DNA of 64,000 nucleotides, taken from contig CAKUNF010000008.1 of assembly GCA_934668375.1 (NCBI GenBank), positions 15,083 to 79,082 of the forward strand. Reading direction: 5' to 3'. The DNA comes from an uncultured Parolsenella sp. (GTDB taxonomy: Bacteria > Actinomycetota > Coriobacteriia > Coriobacteriales > Atopobiaceae). Position 1 is the first letter of the stretch. Each line of letters starts with the position of its first letter. The position numbers and the translations under genes were made by a program. Shown one piece after another: positions 1 to 8,457 of the stretch. Below the pieces are notes generated by a model. That model saw only the letters and a list, made by a program, of their open reading frames with translations, was not told the DNA's origin and did no database searches.

Positions 1-65
1 TGACGAACTACTCGGCGCTGTGGCCGGCCAAGGCCGAGCTCGAGAAGATGGGGGAGCGCCTGTGA
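1..65 (+). CDS. murT: MurT C-terminus (partial, cut by window edge)
   Basis: Only the last ~20 codons are present, read in the frame beginning at base 3 and ending YSALWPAKAELEKMGERL before TGA at 63-65. The MurT subunit of lipid II isoglutaminyl synthase typically ends in a similar Y(S/T)A..-charged-helix tail, and the next gene is its obligate partner GatD, whose GTG start overlaps this stop (GTGA at 62-65). The assignment rests on that tail and translational coupling; nothing of the Mur ligase core is visible here. Confidence 0.75.
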   Translation, partial: TNYSALWPAKAELEKMGERL

Positions 66-805
66 GCGAGAGGACCCTGCGCATAGCGCATCTCTATCCG
101 GAGCTGCTGAACCTCTACGGAGACGGCGGCAACATCCTCGTGCTGCGCAAGCGCCTGGAGTGGCGCGGCATCGGCTGCGAGGTCCAGGAGGTGCACGTCG
201 ACGACCGCCCGAGCTTCTCGGACGTGGACATCGCGTTCATCGGTGGCGGTTCGGACCGCGAGCAGCGCATCGTGTGCGAGCACCTGCTTGCTGAGCGCGC
301 CGAGCTCGCGGCCTACGTCGAGGACGGTGGCGTGCTCGCGGCCGTCTGCGGCGGCTACCAGCTGCTGGGCCACTCCTACCTCATGGGGGACGAGCTGGTC
401 GAGGGCCTGTCGCTCGTGGACCTGTACACGGACCGCGGCAGCCCGCGCCTCATCGGAAACATCGCCATCGAGAGCCGCATCTCGGAGCGTCCCATCGTGG
501 GCTACGAGAACCACGGCGGGCGCACGCACCTGGGCGAGGGCGTGGAGCCGCTCGGGCGCGTCGTGCACGGGCATGGCAACGACGGCGAGAGCGGCTACGA
601 GGGCTGCCTGTACAAGAACGTCGTGGGCACCTACATCCACGGTCCGCTGCTGCCCAAGAACCCCGGCGTGGCCGACTACCTCATTTCGCGCGCCCTCGAG
701 CTCAAGTACGGCAACGGCTCGCTCGAGCCGCTCGACGATGCCTTTGAGCTGGCCGCCAACGACGCCATGCACCAGCGCCTCATCTCCGGCGAGGAGAAGG
801 AATAG
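62..805 (+). CDS. gatD: GatD, glutaminase subunit of lipid II isoglutaminyl synthase
   Basis: This 247-residue class I glutamine amidotransferase supplies ammonia to MurT, which amidates the alpha-carboxyl of D-glutamate in the lipid II stem peptide. The nucleophile lies in AAVCGGYQLLG (Cys96) and the catalytic histidine in YIHGPLLPKNP (His193); the opening LYPELLNLYGDGGN is typical of GatD rather than of cobyric-acid synthases. GTG at 62 is preferred over an upstream in-frame GTG because the homology begins immediately after it and it overlaps the MurT stop by four bases. The two subunits are therefore co-translated. Activity is cytoplasmic and essential in many Gram-positive bacteria. Confidence 0.92.
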   Translation: MSERTLRIAHLYPELLNLYGDGGNILVLRKRLEWRGIGCEVQEVHVDDRPSFSDVDIAFIGGGSDREQRIVCEHLLAERAELAAYVEDGGVLAAVCGGYQLLGHSYLMGDELVEGLSLVDLYTDRGSPRLIGNIAIESRISERPIVGYENHGGRTHLGEGVEPLGRVVHGHGNDGESGYEGCLYKNVVGTYIHGPLLPKNPGVADYLISRALELKYGNGSLEPLDDAFELAANDAMHQRLISGEEKE

Positions 806-865
806 CTGATTTCGCACGGGCCTCGCACGGCCATGCGCGCAACCGAATAACACGCAGGAACGCAA

Positions 866-927
866 ACGCTACGGTTTGACCACTTGCTGCCCCACCTGGG
901 GCTCGACAAGTGCGCAATCCGTAGCGC
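866..927 (+). other. Extended nested hairpin upstream of the exosortase locus
   Basis: Three perfectly paired segments are nested around one loop: GCTACGG (868-874) with CCGTAGC (919-925), CACTTG (881-886) with CAAGTG (907-912), and GCCCC (889-893) with GGGGC (898-902), separated by small internal loops. There is no downstream U-tract, so it is not a simple terminator. It lies in the ~290-base gap between gatD and the exosortase substrate gene and could be a leader RNA element, a processing site or a DNA cruciform. Its function is unknown. Confidence 0.45.
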
Positions 928-1099
928 TTGTCGCGTCGCGATGCGTTGGCGGCCGCAGATGGCGACGCGTTGGGCGGTGGCCGTCGTGCGGGCGCTTCTG
1001 CTTGTCTCGTATTCAGGCTTGTCGGAATTTATGCAAAAGCCAGCTGGGGGCCTATACTTATACATTTGGACGATGAACGCATGTGGCGAAAGGCCAGGC

Positions 1100-2830
1100 A
1101 TGTCTCGCTGGAACAAGAACAGGCTCCGCACGACGGCTCACAGGGGCGCCATCGTTGCCATGGCACTCACGCTGGGACTTGCGCCTCTGCCCTATATCAC
1201 GCGCGAGGCCATCGCGCTCACCTCGAGCGACGCAAGCGTCTCGAGCTGGGATGCCACGTTTGACGGCTCGAGCTACGTCTTCACCATCGACTTTGCCAAC
1301 GACGTCTACAGCGGCAACCACACCCTCTACGTCACCTACGACGACGGCACCCAGGACAACACCAACTCGCTGCAGCTCACCTGGGACTGCTCCGAGGTCA
1401 AGGGCGGCTGGTACCAGGACATTCCCGGCGCCTCCACCTCCGTCTTGGGCAACACGGTCACGGTGAGCGTCCCCGCCGGCTACTTTGGCGGCAAGCCGTT
1501 TGCGGTCTCCTACTGCGGCTCCTCCATCACGAGCGCTCAGATGGGCGGTGCCTCCGCCGAGCCGGAGAGCCCCGAGGCCCCCGCCGAGCCCGAGGCTCCC
1601 GCCACCCCGGACGCTCCCGAGACCCCCACCGATCCTGCCACCCCGGACGCCCCCTCCAAGCCCGATACCGGAGACTCCAACACGGGCACTGCCTACGCCG
1701 GCATCACCATCGACGGCGACTTCTCTGACTGGGACGGCGTCGCCAAGACGGATACGGACTCCGAGACGGGCTGGGGCCACGTCAACAGGATGGCCATGGT
1801 CTGGGACGGCGACTGGGTCTACCTCTACCTCGAGTCCGATGACAGCAATCCTCGCTCCATGACGGGAGCCGGACCCTCCGGCAACGGCAAGTTCGCCATC
1901 ACGACCGACCTCGGCAACCAGACGCTCGTGGACCTCTCCCAGGCCCCCGACCGCGTCCTGGGTATCGACGGCGCCAGCATCGCGGCAAACAGCACCAACT
2001 GGGGTCAGCCGCCCTACAGGTGGGAGGTCGCCATCCCGGCCTCCGCGCTCGGCCCCTGCTCCAAGACGATCAGCTTTGGCCTGTACCAGGTTGAGCCCGC
2101 CGTCACGAACGTGGCCAACTTCCACCCGGCCGATGACGGCGACCACACCTTCAACGGCATCACCTACGACGGCTCCTACGATGACTGGACGTACTACCCG
2201 CACACGACGATCCAATACGCCGGAAGCGGCACGGGCGAGACGGTCGTGGATGCCCGCGGTGCCCTCTACGCAGACTCCGACAGGCTCTACGGCCATGTGG
2301 TGACGTCCATGCCGGCCCATCTGGCCGAGGCGGGCGGCGAGTTTTCGAGCGCCGTTTCCATCAAGCTCAACGACGACGAGAACCTCATGCTCACGCCGCG
2401 CCTCGTCGCGGTCGACGCCAACGGCAACATCGACTGGAACCCGCAGACCTCGGGCCTGGCGGCCGGCACCTACGAGTTCTATCTGGCCTCAACCACCACG
2501 AACGGTACCTCGACCAACATCGGTGACCTCAAGGACGACGACGTCATCTACGGCCGTGCCAAGGTGACCATCGGGGCCGACAAGGATGAGATGGAGTACT
2601 ACATCGACATCCCGACGCTCGCGGCGCACCTGCACGCCAACGGCGGCCAGGACAAGGCCGAGACGTCCATCGACCCCAGCAACATCACGAAGTTCTCGGC
2701 GCAGTACGGGCGCATCGGCCAGGAGTGGGTCACCACGGCCGGCACCTCGACGATGCCCATCCTTGGTGTGGGCCTGTGCCTGGCCGTCGTGGGCGGCACC
2801 TACGCGCGCCGTCGTCGCTCGCAGGGCTAG
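1100..2830 (+). CDS. Secreted surface protein with exosortase-G type (Firmicu-CTERM-like) C-terminal tag
   Basis: This 576-residue secreted protein is the probable substrate of the adjacent exosortase. An N-terminal signal region (basic RWNKNRLRTTAHR, then a hydrophobic stretch) precedes a beta-rich domain, a Pro/Glu/Ala-rich linker (about residues 152-197), and two modules starting IDGDFSDWDGV and YDGSYDDW that resemble DOMON/CBM9-like domains. The C-terminus is a short tripartite tag: STMPILGVG, a hydrophobic helix, then Arg-rich ARRRRSQG. That layout matches exosortase sorting tags and not an LPXTG signal. ATG at 1100 has GAAAGG six bases upstream; an upstream in-frame ATG at 1073 is possible. 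No enzymatic function is recognisable; a carbohydrate-binding role is a guess. Confidence 0.75.
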   Translation: MSRWNKNRLRTTAHRGAIVAMALTLGLAPLPYITREAIALTSSDASVSSWDATFDGSSYVFTIDFANDVYSGNHTLYVTYDDGTQDNTNSLQLTWDCSEVKGGWYQDIPGASTSVLGNTVTVSVPAGYFGGKPFAVSYCGSSITSAQMGGASAEPESPEAPAEPEAPATPDAPETPTDPATPDAPSKPDTGDSNTGTAYAGITIDGDFSDWDGVAKTDTDSETGWGHVNRMAMVWDGDWVYLYLESDDSNPRSMTGAGPSGNGKFAITTDLGNQTLVDLSQAPDRVLGIDGASIAANSTNWGQPPYRWEVAIPASALGPCSKTISFGLYQVEPAVTNVANFHPADDGDHTFNGITYDGSYDDWTYYPHTTIQYAGSGTGETVVDARGALYADSDRLYGHVVTSMPAHLAEAGGEFSSAVSIKLNDDENLMLTPRLVAVDANGNIDWNPQTSGLAAGTYEFYLASTTTNGTSTNIGDLKDDDVIYGRAKVTIGADKDEMEYYIDIPTLAAHLHANGGQDKAETSIDPSNITKFSAQYGRIGQEWVTTAGTSTMPILGVGLCLAVVGGTYARRRRSQG

Positions 2831-2840
2831 GGGCGTGCCG

Positions 2841-3437
2841 ATGGTATACGCGATAGGGGCGGCCGCCGCGCTCGTGTGGCTCTACGTCCTGCATGTGCTC
2901 GCCCGCGCGGAGCTGCGCTTCTGGCGCTTCGCCGTGGGCTCGCTCGGGCTTTTCGTGCTGCTCATGATATTCGTCCGCCCGTGGGCCACGGAGCCGCTCG
3001 CCCAGGTGGTCGCGGCCGTCTCGGGCGTCTTTGGCTCCGTCACGCGTACGTTCGAGGCGTTCTTCCGCTACGGCGTGCTGTTCGTGGACTCGGCGGCCGG
3101 CTCCATCACGCTCAAGGTCGACTTCGAGTGCTCGGGCATCGTGGAGATCATGGCGTTCCTCTCGCTCCTCTCGTTCTTCCAGGTCTACAACAGAAGCGAG
3201 CGCGTGCTCGTCGGGCTGGCCGGCACGCTGTTCATACTGCTCGCGAACGCCATCCGCATCACGGTCATCTGCGAGCTCATCCACTTCATGGGCCCGGGCG
3301 TCTACTACGTGGCCCACTCGCTCGTGGGGCGTCTCGTGTTCTATGCGCTCACGGTGTGGCTGTACTTCTACGTGTTCACCAAGCCGCAGGTCGTGCGCAT
3401 GAGGGTGGGGCGCTTTGCCTATGAGCGCGATGAGTAG
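2841..3437 (+). CDS. xrtG: Exosortase family protein, XrtG type
   Basis: This 198-residue polytopic membrane protein is a predicted transpeptidase-like enzyme that would cleave the C-terminal tag of the preceding gene's product and release or attach it outside the membrane. All three exosortase catalytic residues can be placed: Cys97 in DFECSGIVEI, Arg139 in ANAIRITVI and His159 in YVAHSLVGRLVFY. The protein is short, as expected for the G type. ATG at 2841 is chosen because the hydrophobic N-terminus starts there; GTG at 2835 is an alternative. It lies 10 bases after the substrate gene and overlaps the next gene. The XrtG assignment is supported by the downstream gene order; the biochemistry of this subtype is not established. 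Confidence 0.88.
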   Translation: MVYAIGAAAALVWLYVLHVLARAELRFWRFAVGSLGLFVLLMIFVRPWATEPLAQVVAAVSGVFGSVTRTFEAFFRYGVLFVDSAAGSITLKVDFECSGIVEIMAFLSLLSFFQVYNRSERVLVGLAGTLFILLANAIRITVICELIHFMGPGVYYVAHSLVGRLVFYALTVWLYFYVFTKPQVVRMRVGRFAYERDE

Positions 3438-4827
3438 CGTGCTCGCGGGTCTGGCCTCGAGCTTTGTCTTCTGGGCCGCGTGGATTGTCATCCCACTCAT
3501 CATGGAGATCGTGCCGGCCCTGGGCAGTGTGGCTCTGCTCGTGCGCCGTCGCGTGCGAGACGCGCGCAGGCCGGCCGAACCCATCATCTACCCGGACGTC
3601 ACGGTCATCGTGCCGGTCTACAACTCGGCGGACACGCTCGAGGCGTGCGTCGACTCCATCGCGGGCGGCACGTACCCCGCCGAGCGCATCAACGTCTACC
3701 TCGTGAACAACGCAAGCACAGACGACTCGTTTGGGGTCTTCGCTCGTGCCCAGGCGTCCCACCCCGAGCTCGCCATGCAGTGGCTCGACGCCGCGCAGGG
3801 CAAGTCAAACGCGCTGAACCTCGCCCTCTACAGCAGCCAGGGCAAGTACATCGTGCACGTGGACTCAGACGGCGTGCTCGAGCCCCATGCCCTCGCCAAC
3901 CTCGTCTGTCGCTTCGAGGCCGACCCCACCATCAACGTGGCCACGGGTGCCATCATGGTGGAGCCGGGCCTCGTGGAGGCATACAGGCCTGGACCTGCGC
4001 GCCTACTTCGCCGCCTGGAGTTCATGGAGTACGCCCAGGCGTTTCTCGCCGGGCGCAACTACGCGAGCGAGGTGGACCGCGTCTACACGCTCTCTGGCGC
4101 GTTCACGGCCTTCCGCAGCAGCGCCATCCTCACGTCGTGGCTCTACAACGCAGACACCATCTGCGAGGACACCCAGATCACGTTCCAGATGCGCTACAAC
4201 CAAAGGCAGCGCCTGCACGTGTGCGAGGACGCCATCTTCTTCGTGGATCCCATCGAGGGCGTGGACAAGCTCTACACGCAGCGCCAGCGCTGGCAGCGCG
4301 GCAGCCTGGAGGTGGCCCACCAGTTTGGCGGCGAGCGCCTGTCGCTGCGCCACGCCCTCACGGACGTCAACGTGGGCACGCTGCTGTATGACCACACGTT
4401 CGCCTTCCCGCGCATGATCTGGTACGTGGCGCTCGTCTGCCTGCTCGCCGTGGGCTACTCGGGCGCGGTGGTGCTTGGCGCCATGGCGGCCATCTACGTG
4501 CTGTACGTGGCGTGCGGCTACCTGTACCTGCTGGCCGTGGCGTCGTTCCTGCGGGACTTCCCCGGGCTGCGCCGCTACGCGCTCGGCCTGTGGTGGGTCG
4601 TGCCGCTGCTGCCGGCGTTCAACTTCGTGGTGTTCTTCATCCGCCTGGCGGGCGTCATCAACAGCATCGGCACGGGCGGCGCCTGGAAGACGCGAACCCT
4701 TTCCGAGGAGCGCGGCGCCTTTGCGGGCGTCCTGCGCGCGGACTTCTCGCGCGTGAGCGGGGCCGTCCGCCGTCTGCGCAACCTGGTGAACTATCCCGAG
4801 GAGGAATCGACCCGTGAGCAAGACTAG
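3421..4827 (+). CDS. XrtG-associated family 2 glycosyltransferase, membrane-bound
   Basis: This processive-type GT2 enzyme has an N-terminal membrane segment, a GT-A domain with VTVIVPVYNSADTLEACV, a DSDG metal-binding motif, EDTQITFQMRY and the QRQRWQRGS motif typical of polymerising or lipid-linked transferases, followed by about four C-terminal membrane helices. Such an enzyme regularly accompanies XrtG and may build the glycan that is attached to or anchors the sorted protein; the sugar is unknown. ATG at 3421 lies inside the end of the exosortase gene, with a GGGG run about ten bases upstream; ATG at 3430 is possible. The 3' end overlaps the next gene by 14 bases, so the four genes form one operon. 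Confidence 0.85.
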   Translation: MSAMSSVLAGLASSFVFWAAWIVIPLIMEIVPALGSVALLVRRRVRDARRPAEPIIYPDVTVIVPVYNSADTLEACVDSIAGGTYPAERINVYLVNNASTDDSFGVFARAQASHPELAMQWLDAAQGKSNALNLALYSSQGKYIVHVDSDGVLEPHALANLVCRFEADPTINVATGAIMVEPGLVEAYRPGPARLLRRLEFMEYAQAFLAGRNYASEVDRVYTLSGAFTAFRSSAILTSWLYNADTICEDTQITFQMRYNQRQRLHVCEDAIFFVDPIEGVDKLYTQRQRWQRGSLEVAHQFGGERLSLRHALTDVNVGTLLYDHTFAFPRMIWYVALVCLLAVGYSGAVVLGAMAAIYVLYVACGYLYLLAVASFLRDFPGLRRYALGLWWVVPLLPAFNFVVFFIRLAGVINSIGTGGAWKTRTLSEERGAFAGVLRADFSRVSGAVRRLRNLVNYPEEESTREQD

Positions 4828-5980
4828 CATCGGCGCGGGCAGGATCGAGAGCCTGCGCACCGGGGCGGTGACGGCCGTCGCCTGCGTCCTGGCCGTGGCG
4901 ATCGGCGCCTTCTGCGCGTGGCAGCTCTCCCACTACGAGGACGGCCTCGTCGAGACGTTCGCCAGCCAGCAGGACGACTACGTGCGCGTGGTGGCCGAGC
5001 AGCTCTCGCGCGCGAGCGATGACGACGCGCAGGCGCTTCTCGGCGCCATCGGCCCGTCGTCCTCCAAGTACTGGACGGTCGCGGAGGACGGCTCGCTCGT
5101 CTTCGTGAAGGACGTGGACGAGACGAACCGCTACCGGGGCTTCTCGTCGAGCACGTACTACGACTCGAGCGCTGCCGAGCAGTTCGTGGACGGCCTTGCC
5201 GAGAACGGCGTGACGCACGCGGTCATCGAGGTGGACGGCCGTGACTTCATCGCCTCGGGCACGGTCGTGGAGCGCGGCGGGGCCAAGGTGTCGCTGTGCC
5301 TGCTCACGGCGCGCCACGTCATCATCGACCAGAACGCCTACCTGGCCGCCCGCGTGGGCCTGGGCGTGGCCATCGGCGCCGCCCTCGTGCTCATGGTGGG
5401 TGCGTGCGTGGTCATGGGGCTTCGCGGGGATCGCCTGCTCGACCGCGCCGAGGCGGCCGAGGGCGAGGCCGTGCGCCTGCGCGAGACGAACGAGCGCCTG
5501 GGGCGCCAGAAGCTCTCCGAGCTGCTGGGCGTTCACGCCGCGGGCGAGAACGACGACAACGATGGGGGAGACGATCCCATGTCACACGAGGTCAGGCGCG
5601 TCTACTGCTTCAAGAGCTATCTCAACGCGAGCCACTACGTGAGCTTTGGCGGCAAGCGCGGCGAGGTGCACCCGCACACGTGGCAGTTCAGCGCCAAGGT
5701 GGCCGTGGCGGCCACGGCCAACCCGCGTCCCTTCGCGGACTACGAGCGCGCCATCGAGGCCGTGTTCGAGCCCTACCAGAACCGCGTGGTCAACGAGTGT
5801 GAGCCGTTCGACGCCATCGTGCCTACGCTCGAGAGCCTCACCGAGGTGCTTGGCGAGAAGGTGCGCGCGGCTGCCTCCGGCATGGACGCGCGCCTCGTGG
5901 AGTTCGAGGGCTCCGAGACGCCCGCGCGCAGCTACCTGCTGAGCTACGGCCCCGAGACCGACGCCGAGGAGCTCGCGTAA
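4814..5980 (+). CDS. XrtG-associated membrane protein with 6-pyruvoyl-tetrahydropterin-synthase-like domain
   Basis: This 388-residue protein has two membrane helices (about residues 16-38 and 175-200) flanking an extracytoplasmic ~130-residue domain, a short charged segment with coiled-coil character (DRAEAAEGEAVRLRETNERL), and a C-terminal cytoplasmic domain related to 6-pyruvoyl-tetrahydropterin synthase. The zinc-ligand histidines of that family are preserved as His274 (NASHYV) and His286/His288 (EVHPHTW). Whether it makes a pterin is unknown; no other pterin genes are nearby, so a different reaction on a nucleotide- or sugar-like substrate is possible. GTG at 4814 overlaps the glycosyltransferase by 14 bases, and the stop overlaps the next start (TAATG). 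Confidence 0.8.
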   Translation: MSKTSIGAGRIESLRTGAVTAVACVLAVAIGAFCAWQLSHYEDGLVETFASQQDDYVRVVAEQLSRASDDDAQALLGAIGPSSSKYWTVAEDGSLVFVKDVDETNRYRGFSSSTYYDSSAAEQFVDGLAENGVTHAVIEVDGRDFIASGTVVERGGAKVSLCLLTARHVIIDQNAYLAARVGLGVAIGAALVLMVGACVVMGLRGDRLLDRAEAAEGEAVRLRETNERLGRQKLSELLGVHAAGENDDNDGGDDPMSHEVRRVYCFKSYLNASHYVSFGGKRGEVHPHTWQFSAKVAVAATANPRPFADYERAIEAVFEPYQNRVVNECEPFDAIVPTLESLTEVLGEKVRAAASGMDARLVEFEGSETPARSYLLSYGPETDAEELA

Positions 5981-8457
5981 TGGCCGAGACGGACAAGGCG
6001 GCAGGGCCGGGCCGCGCGCACGGTGCGGGGAGGGCGTCGCTTGCGGTGGCGCTGCTCGCGCACGCGGGAGCCGTGGCGCTCGTCATGTGGCTCGTGTCCA
6101 CGAGCGGCACCACGTGCTCTGGGGCAGACGCCTTCTCGCACCTGTTTGCGGGGCAGTCGCTGCTGGGTGGCCTTGCGAGCGGGAACGCGTGGCCCATCAT
6201 CGAGCCGCTGTGGTACAACGGCGCGCAGCTCATGCGTGTCACGGGGCCTGTCTGCGTCTACGTGCTTGCCGGGTGCGAGGCGCTTGCCGGCGGCGTCATT
6301 GGCGGATACGTGGTCTTCTGCGGGCTCGTCTACCTGCTGGGCGCCCTGGGCTGGCTGGTCGCCGGGCGGCGCCTCGGCCGTCTGTGGCTGGCGATCGTGG
6401 CGGGCACGCTGTGGTTCGCGCTGCCTGCCAACCTCACGGCGCTGTTCGTCGAGGGAGACCTTGCCCGAAGCCTCTGCCTGGCGCTGCTGCCCTGGCTCGT
6501 GGGCGCGCTCGACGCGTTCCTCGAGCGTGGTGGCGCCGCCCGTGCGGCTGGCGTTGGCGTGGCCGCCGCGCTGCTCGTGCTCACGGACGTGGGTGCCTCC
6601 GTACTCGCGGGCATCGGCGTGGCCGTCTATGGCGTCTGCTGGGGCCTCTCGCGCAGACGTTGGGTGCGCGTGGGCGAGGCCGTGCTTGCCTGCGTGCTGG
6701 GGTGCGCGGCCTGCGGGGCCTGGCTCGTGCCGTTCGTTTCTGGCGGCGGTCTTGCGAGCGCGGTGCAGGTTGGCGTGCAGGGGCTGGGCGCCACGCTGGC
6801 GCCTCGCGGCTGGCTCGAGGGCTCCTCGGCCGGCATCTACCTGGGCACCGCTGCTGCCGTGCTCGTCGCGTTTGGCATCCTGTGCTCCCGGCGCGCGAGC
6901 CGGGCTGCCTTCGTTGCCGCCGCTATGCTCGTGGCGCTCACGGCCGCCTCGCTGCAGCCCGTCGTGGGGCCGCTCACGTGCCTGTCTCGCGCGGGTTCGC
7001 TCGGCCTCGTCTCCGTGGCGCTCGCACTCGTGCTGCTGGCGCTTCTGCGCTGGCGCTCGCTGCGGGTTCCCGTGCTCGTGGCGGCGATCGCGCTGCTCGC
7101 GCTTGACGCGGCGCCGTCCTGGCAGCTGCTCTGGGGCGCTCACAACGAGGCGAGCGCCGAGGAGCGCCTCGAGCGCCATGCGGCCGACACGCTCGTTGAC
7201 CAGGCTCGCGCCATCACGGTGCAGCGCCTCGCGCTCGTTGACGAGGGCGGCTTGGACGCCGAGAGCGCCTTTCTGGCGACCGGCGCCGAGCAGCCCGTGG
7301 CCATCGCCCAGGGAGCGGACGCCCGCGCCGCCGTGGCCAAGAACTACGAGCAGCTCGACCGTGCCCTCGAGGAGGGCCGCTTTGGCTACCTGTTCGACCG
7401 CAGCCTCGAGCTTGGCTGCGACTCGGTGATCGTGCGCACGTCGCTCGTGCGGGATCGCTCCGCAAACATCTCCGCGCGCATCGACTCCGCCGCGGGGCAG
7501 GGCGGCTACGCGCTCGTGGCAGACAACGGGGACTATCGCCTCTACCACCGCGACGTCGATGGCTCGTTTGGCGTCAAGACGAGCTACGAGGCCATCGCCG
7601 TCGGCACGGGCGCCGGGCAGATCGCGCTGCAGTTCCCGAGCGTTGAGGAGACGCAAGACGCGTGCCTCGACCACTACACGGCAGACGAGCTTGCCGCCTA
7701 CAAGGTGGTCTACCTCGACGGCTTCACCTACACGGACCAGGGCGCAGCCGAGCGGCTCGTGCAGGACGTGGCCGCGCGCGGCACGCGCGTCGTCATCATG
7801 GCAGACGGCATGCCCGCAGACGAGCACACGGGCTCCACGTCCTTCTTGGGCGTGAGTGCCCAGCCCATCACGTTCCACGGTGGCTTCCCCGAGCTCTCCA
7901 CGCGCCTGGGCGAGCTCTCGTGCCAGCTGTTCCCCGCGGGCCACGAGCGCTGGCAGACCGTCTACCTCAACGGCCTCGATGACGTCTGGGGCTCTGTGGA
8001 CGATGCGCAGCGCAGTCTCGCGTTCTATGGCTCGGTGTGCGGCGGCAACGTCGTGTTCGTGGGCCTCAACCTCACCTACTTCGAGGCGGTGACGGCAGAC
8101 GCCGGCGTGGCCGCGCTGCTCGCGGACTCGCTGACGCTCGACCCGGCCGCGCTGCCCACGCGCGAGCTCGTGCCCGTCTCCGTGGCCTGGGGTGCGGACT
8201 CGCTTACCGTTGAGGCGTCCTCCGATGACGTGGACACCACGCTCGCCTGGCAGGACGCCTTTGCGCCCACGGCTGGCGCCTGGGAGCGCGACGGCCTGCT
8301 CCACGTGGGTGCGGGCACCACGACGATCTCCCTGCGCCGCCCGCACCTCATGGCCGGCGTGGCCGTGAGCGCGGCCGCCGTCGCGGCGGGCGCCCTACTG
8401 CTCCGCGCGCTCGCTCGGCGCGAGAAGGCCGCCGAGGTCGACGAGGCCGGGGTCTAG
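5980..8457 (+). CDS. XrtG-locus polytopic membrane protein (PTPS-related family)
   Basis: This 825-residue protein has about ten membrane helices in its first ~440 residues, then a large beta-rich extracytoplasmic region (about 450-790) and a last membrane helix before a short charged tail. The architecture recalls the membrane family annotated as 6-pyruvoyl-tetrahydropterin-synthase-related and, in its helical half, the GT-C class of lipid-linked sugar transferases or ligases. It is the last gene of the exosortase operon, starting one base inside the previous stop. A likely role is transfer or flipping of the glycan made by the upstream GT2 enzyme, which is inference. Its 3' end runs 63 bases into the convergent GGDEF/EAL gene. 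Confidence 0.72.
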   Translation: MAETDKAAGPGRAHGAGRASLAVALLAHAGAVALVMWLVSTSGTTCSGADAFSHLFAGQSLLGGLASGNAWPIIEPLWYNGAQLMRVTGPVCVYVLAGCEALAGGVIGGYVVFCGLVYLLGALGWLVAGRRLGRLWLAIVAGTLWFALPANLTALFVEGDLARSLCLALLPWLVGALDAFLERGGAARAAGVGVAAALLVLTDVGASVLAGIGVAVYGVCWGLSRRRWVRVGEAVLACVLGCAACGAWLVPFVSGGGLASAVQVGVQGLGATLAPRGWLEGSSAGIYLGTAAAVLVAFGILCSRRASRAAFVAAAMLVALTAASLQPVVGPLTCLSRAGSLGLVSVALALVLLALLRWRSLRVPVLVAAIALLALDAAPSWQLLWGAHNEASAEERLERHAADTLVDQARAITVQRLALVDEGGLDAESAFLATGAEQPVAIAQGADARAAVAKNYEQLDRALEEGRFGYLFDRSLELGCDSVIVRTSLVRDRSANISARIDSAAGQGGYALVADNGDYRLYHRDVDGSFGVKTSYEAIAVGTGAGQIALQFPSVEETQDACLDHYTADELAAYKVVYLDGFTYTDQGAAERLVQDVAARGTRVVIMADGMPADEHTGSTSFLGVSAQPITFHGGFPELSTRLGELSCQLFPAGHERWQTVYLNGLDDVWGSVDDAQRSLAFYGSVCGGNVVFVGLNLTYFEAVTADAGVAALLADSLTLDPAALPTRELVPVSVAWGADSLTVEASSDDVDTTLAWQDAFAPTAGAWERDGLLHVGAGTTTISLRRPHLMAGVAVSAAAVAAGALLLRALARREKAAEVDEAGV

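Noticed and set aside
62..805. Cobyric acid synthase (CobQ) for the amidotransferase gene
   Set aside because: The protein is only 247 residues, has the GatD opening and follows a MurT-like tail; no cobalamin genes are nearby.
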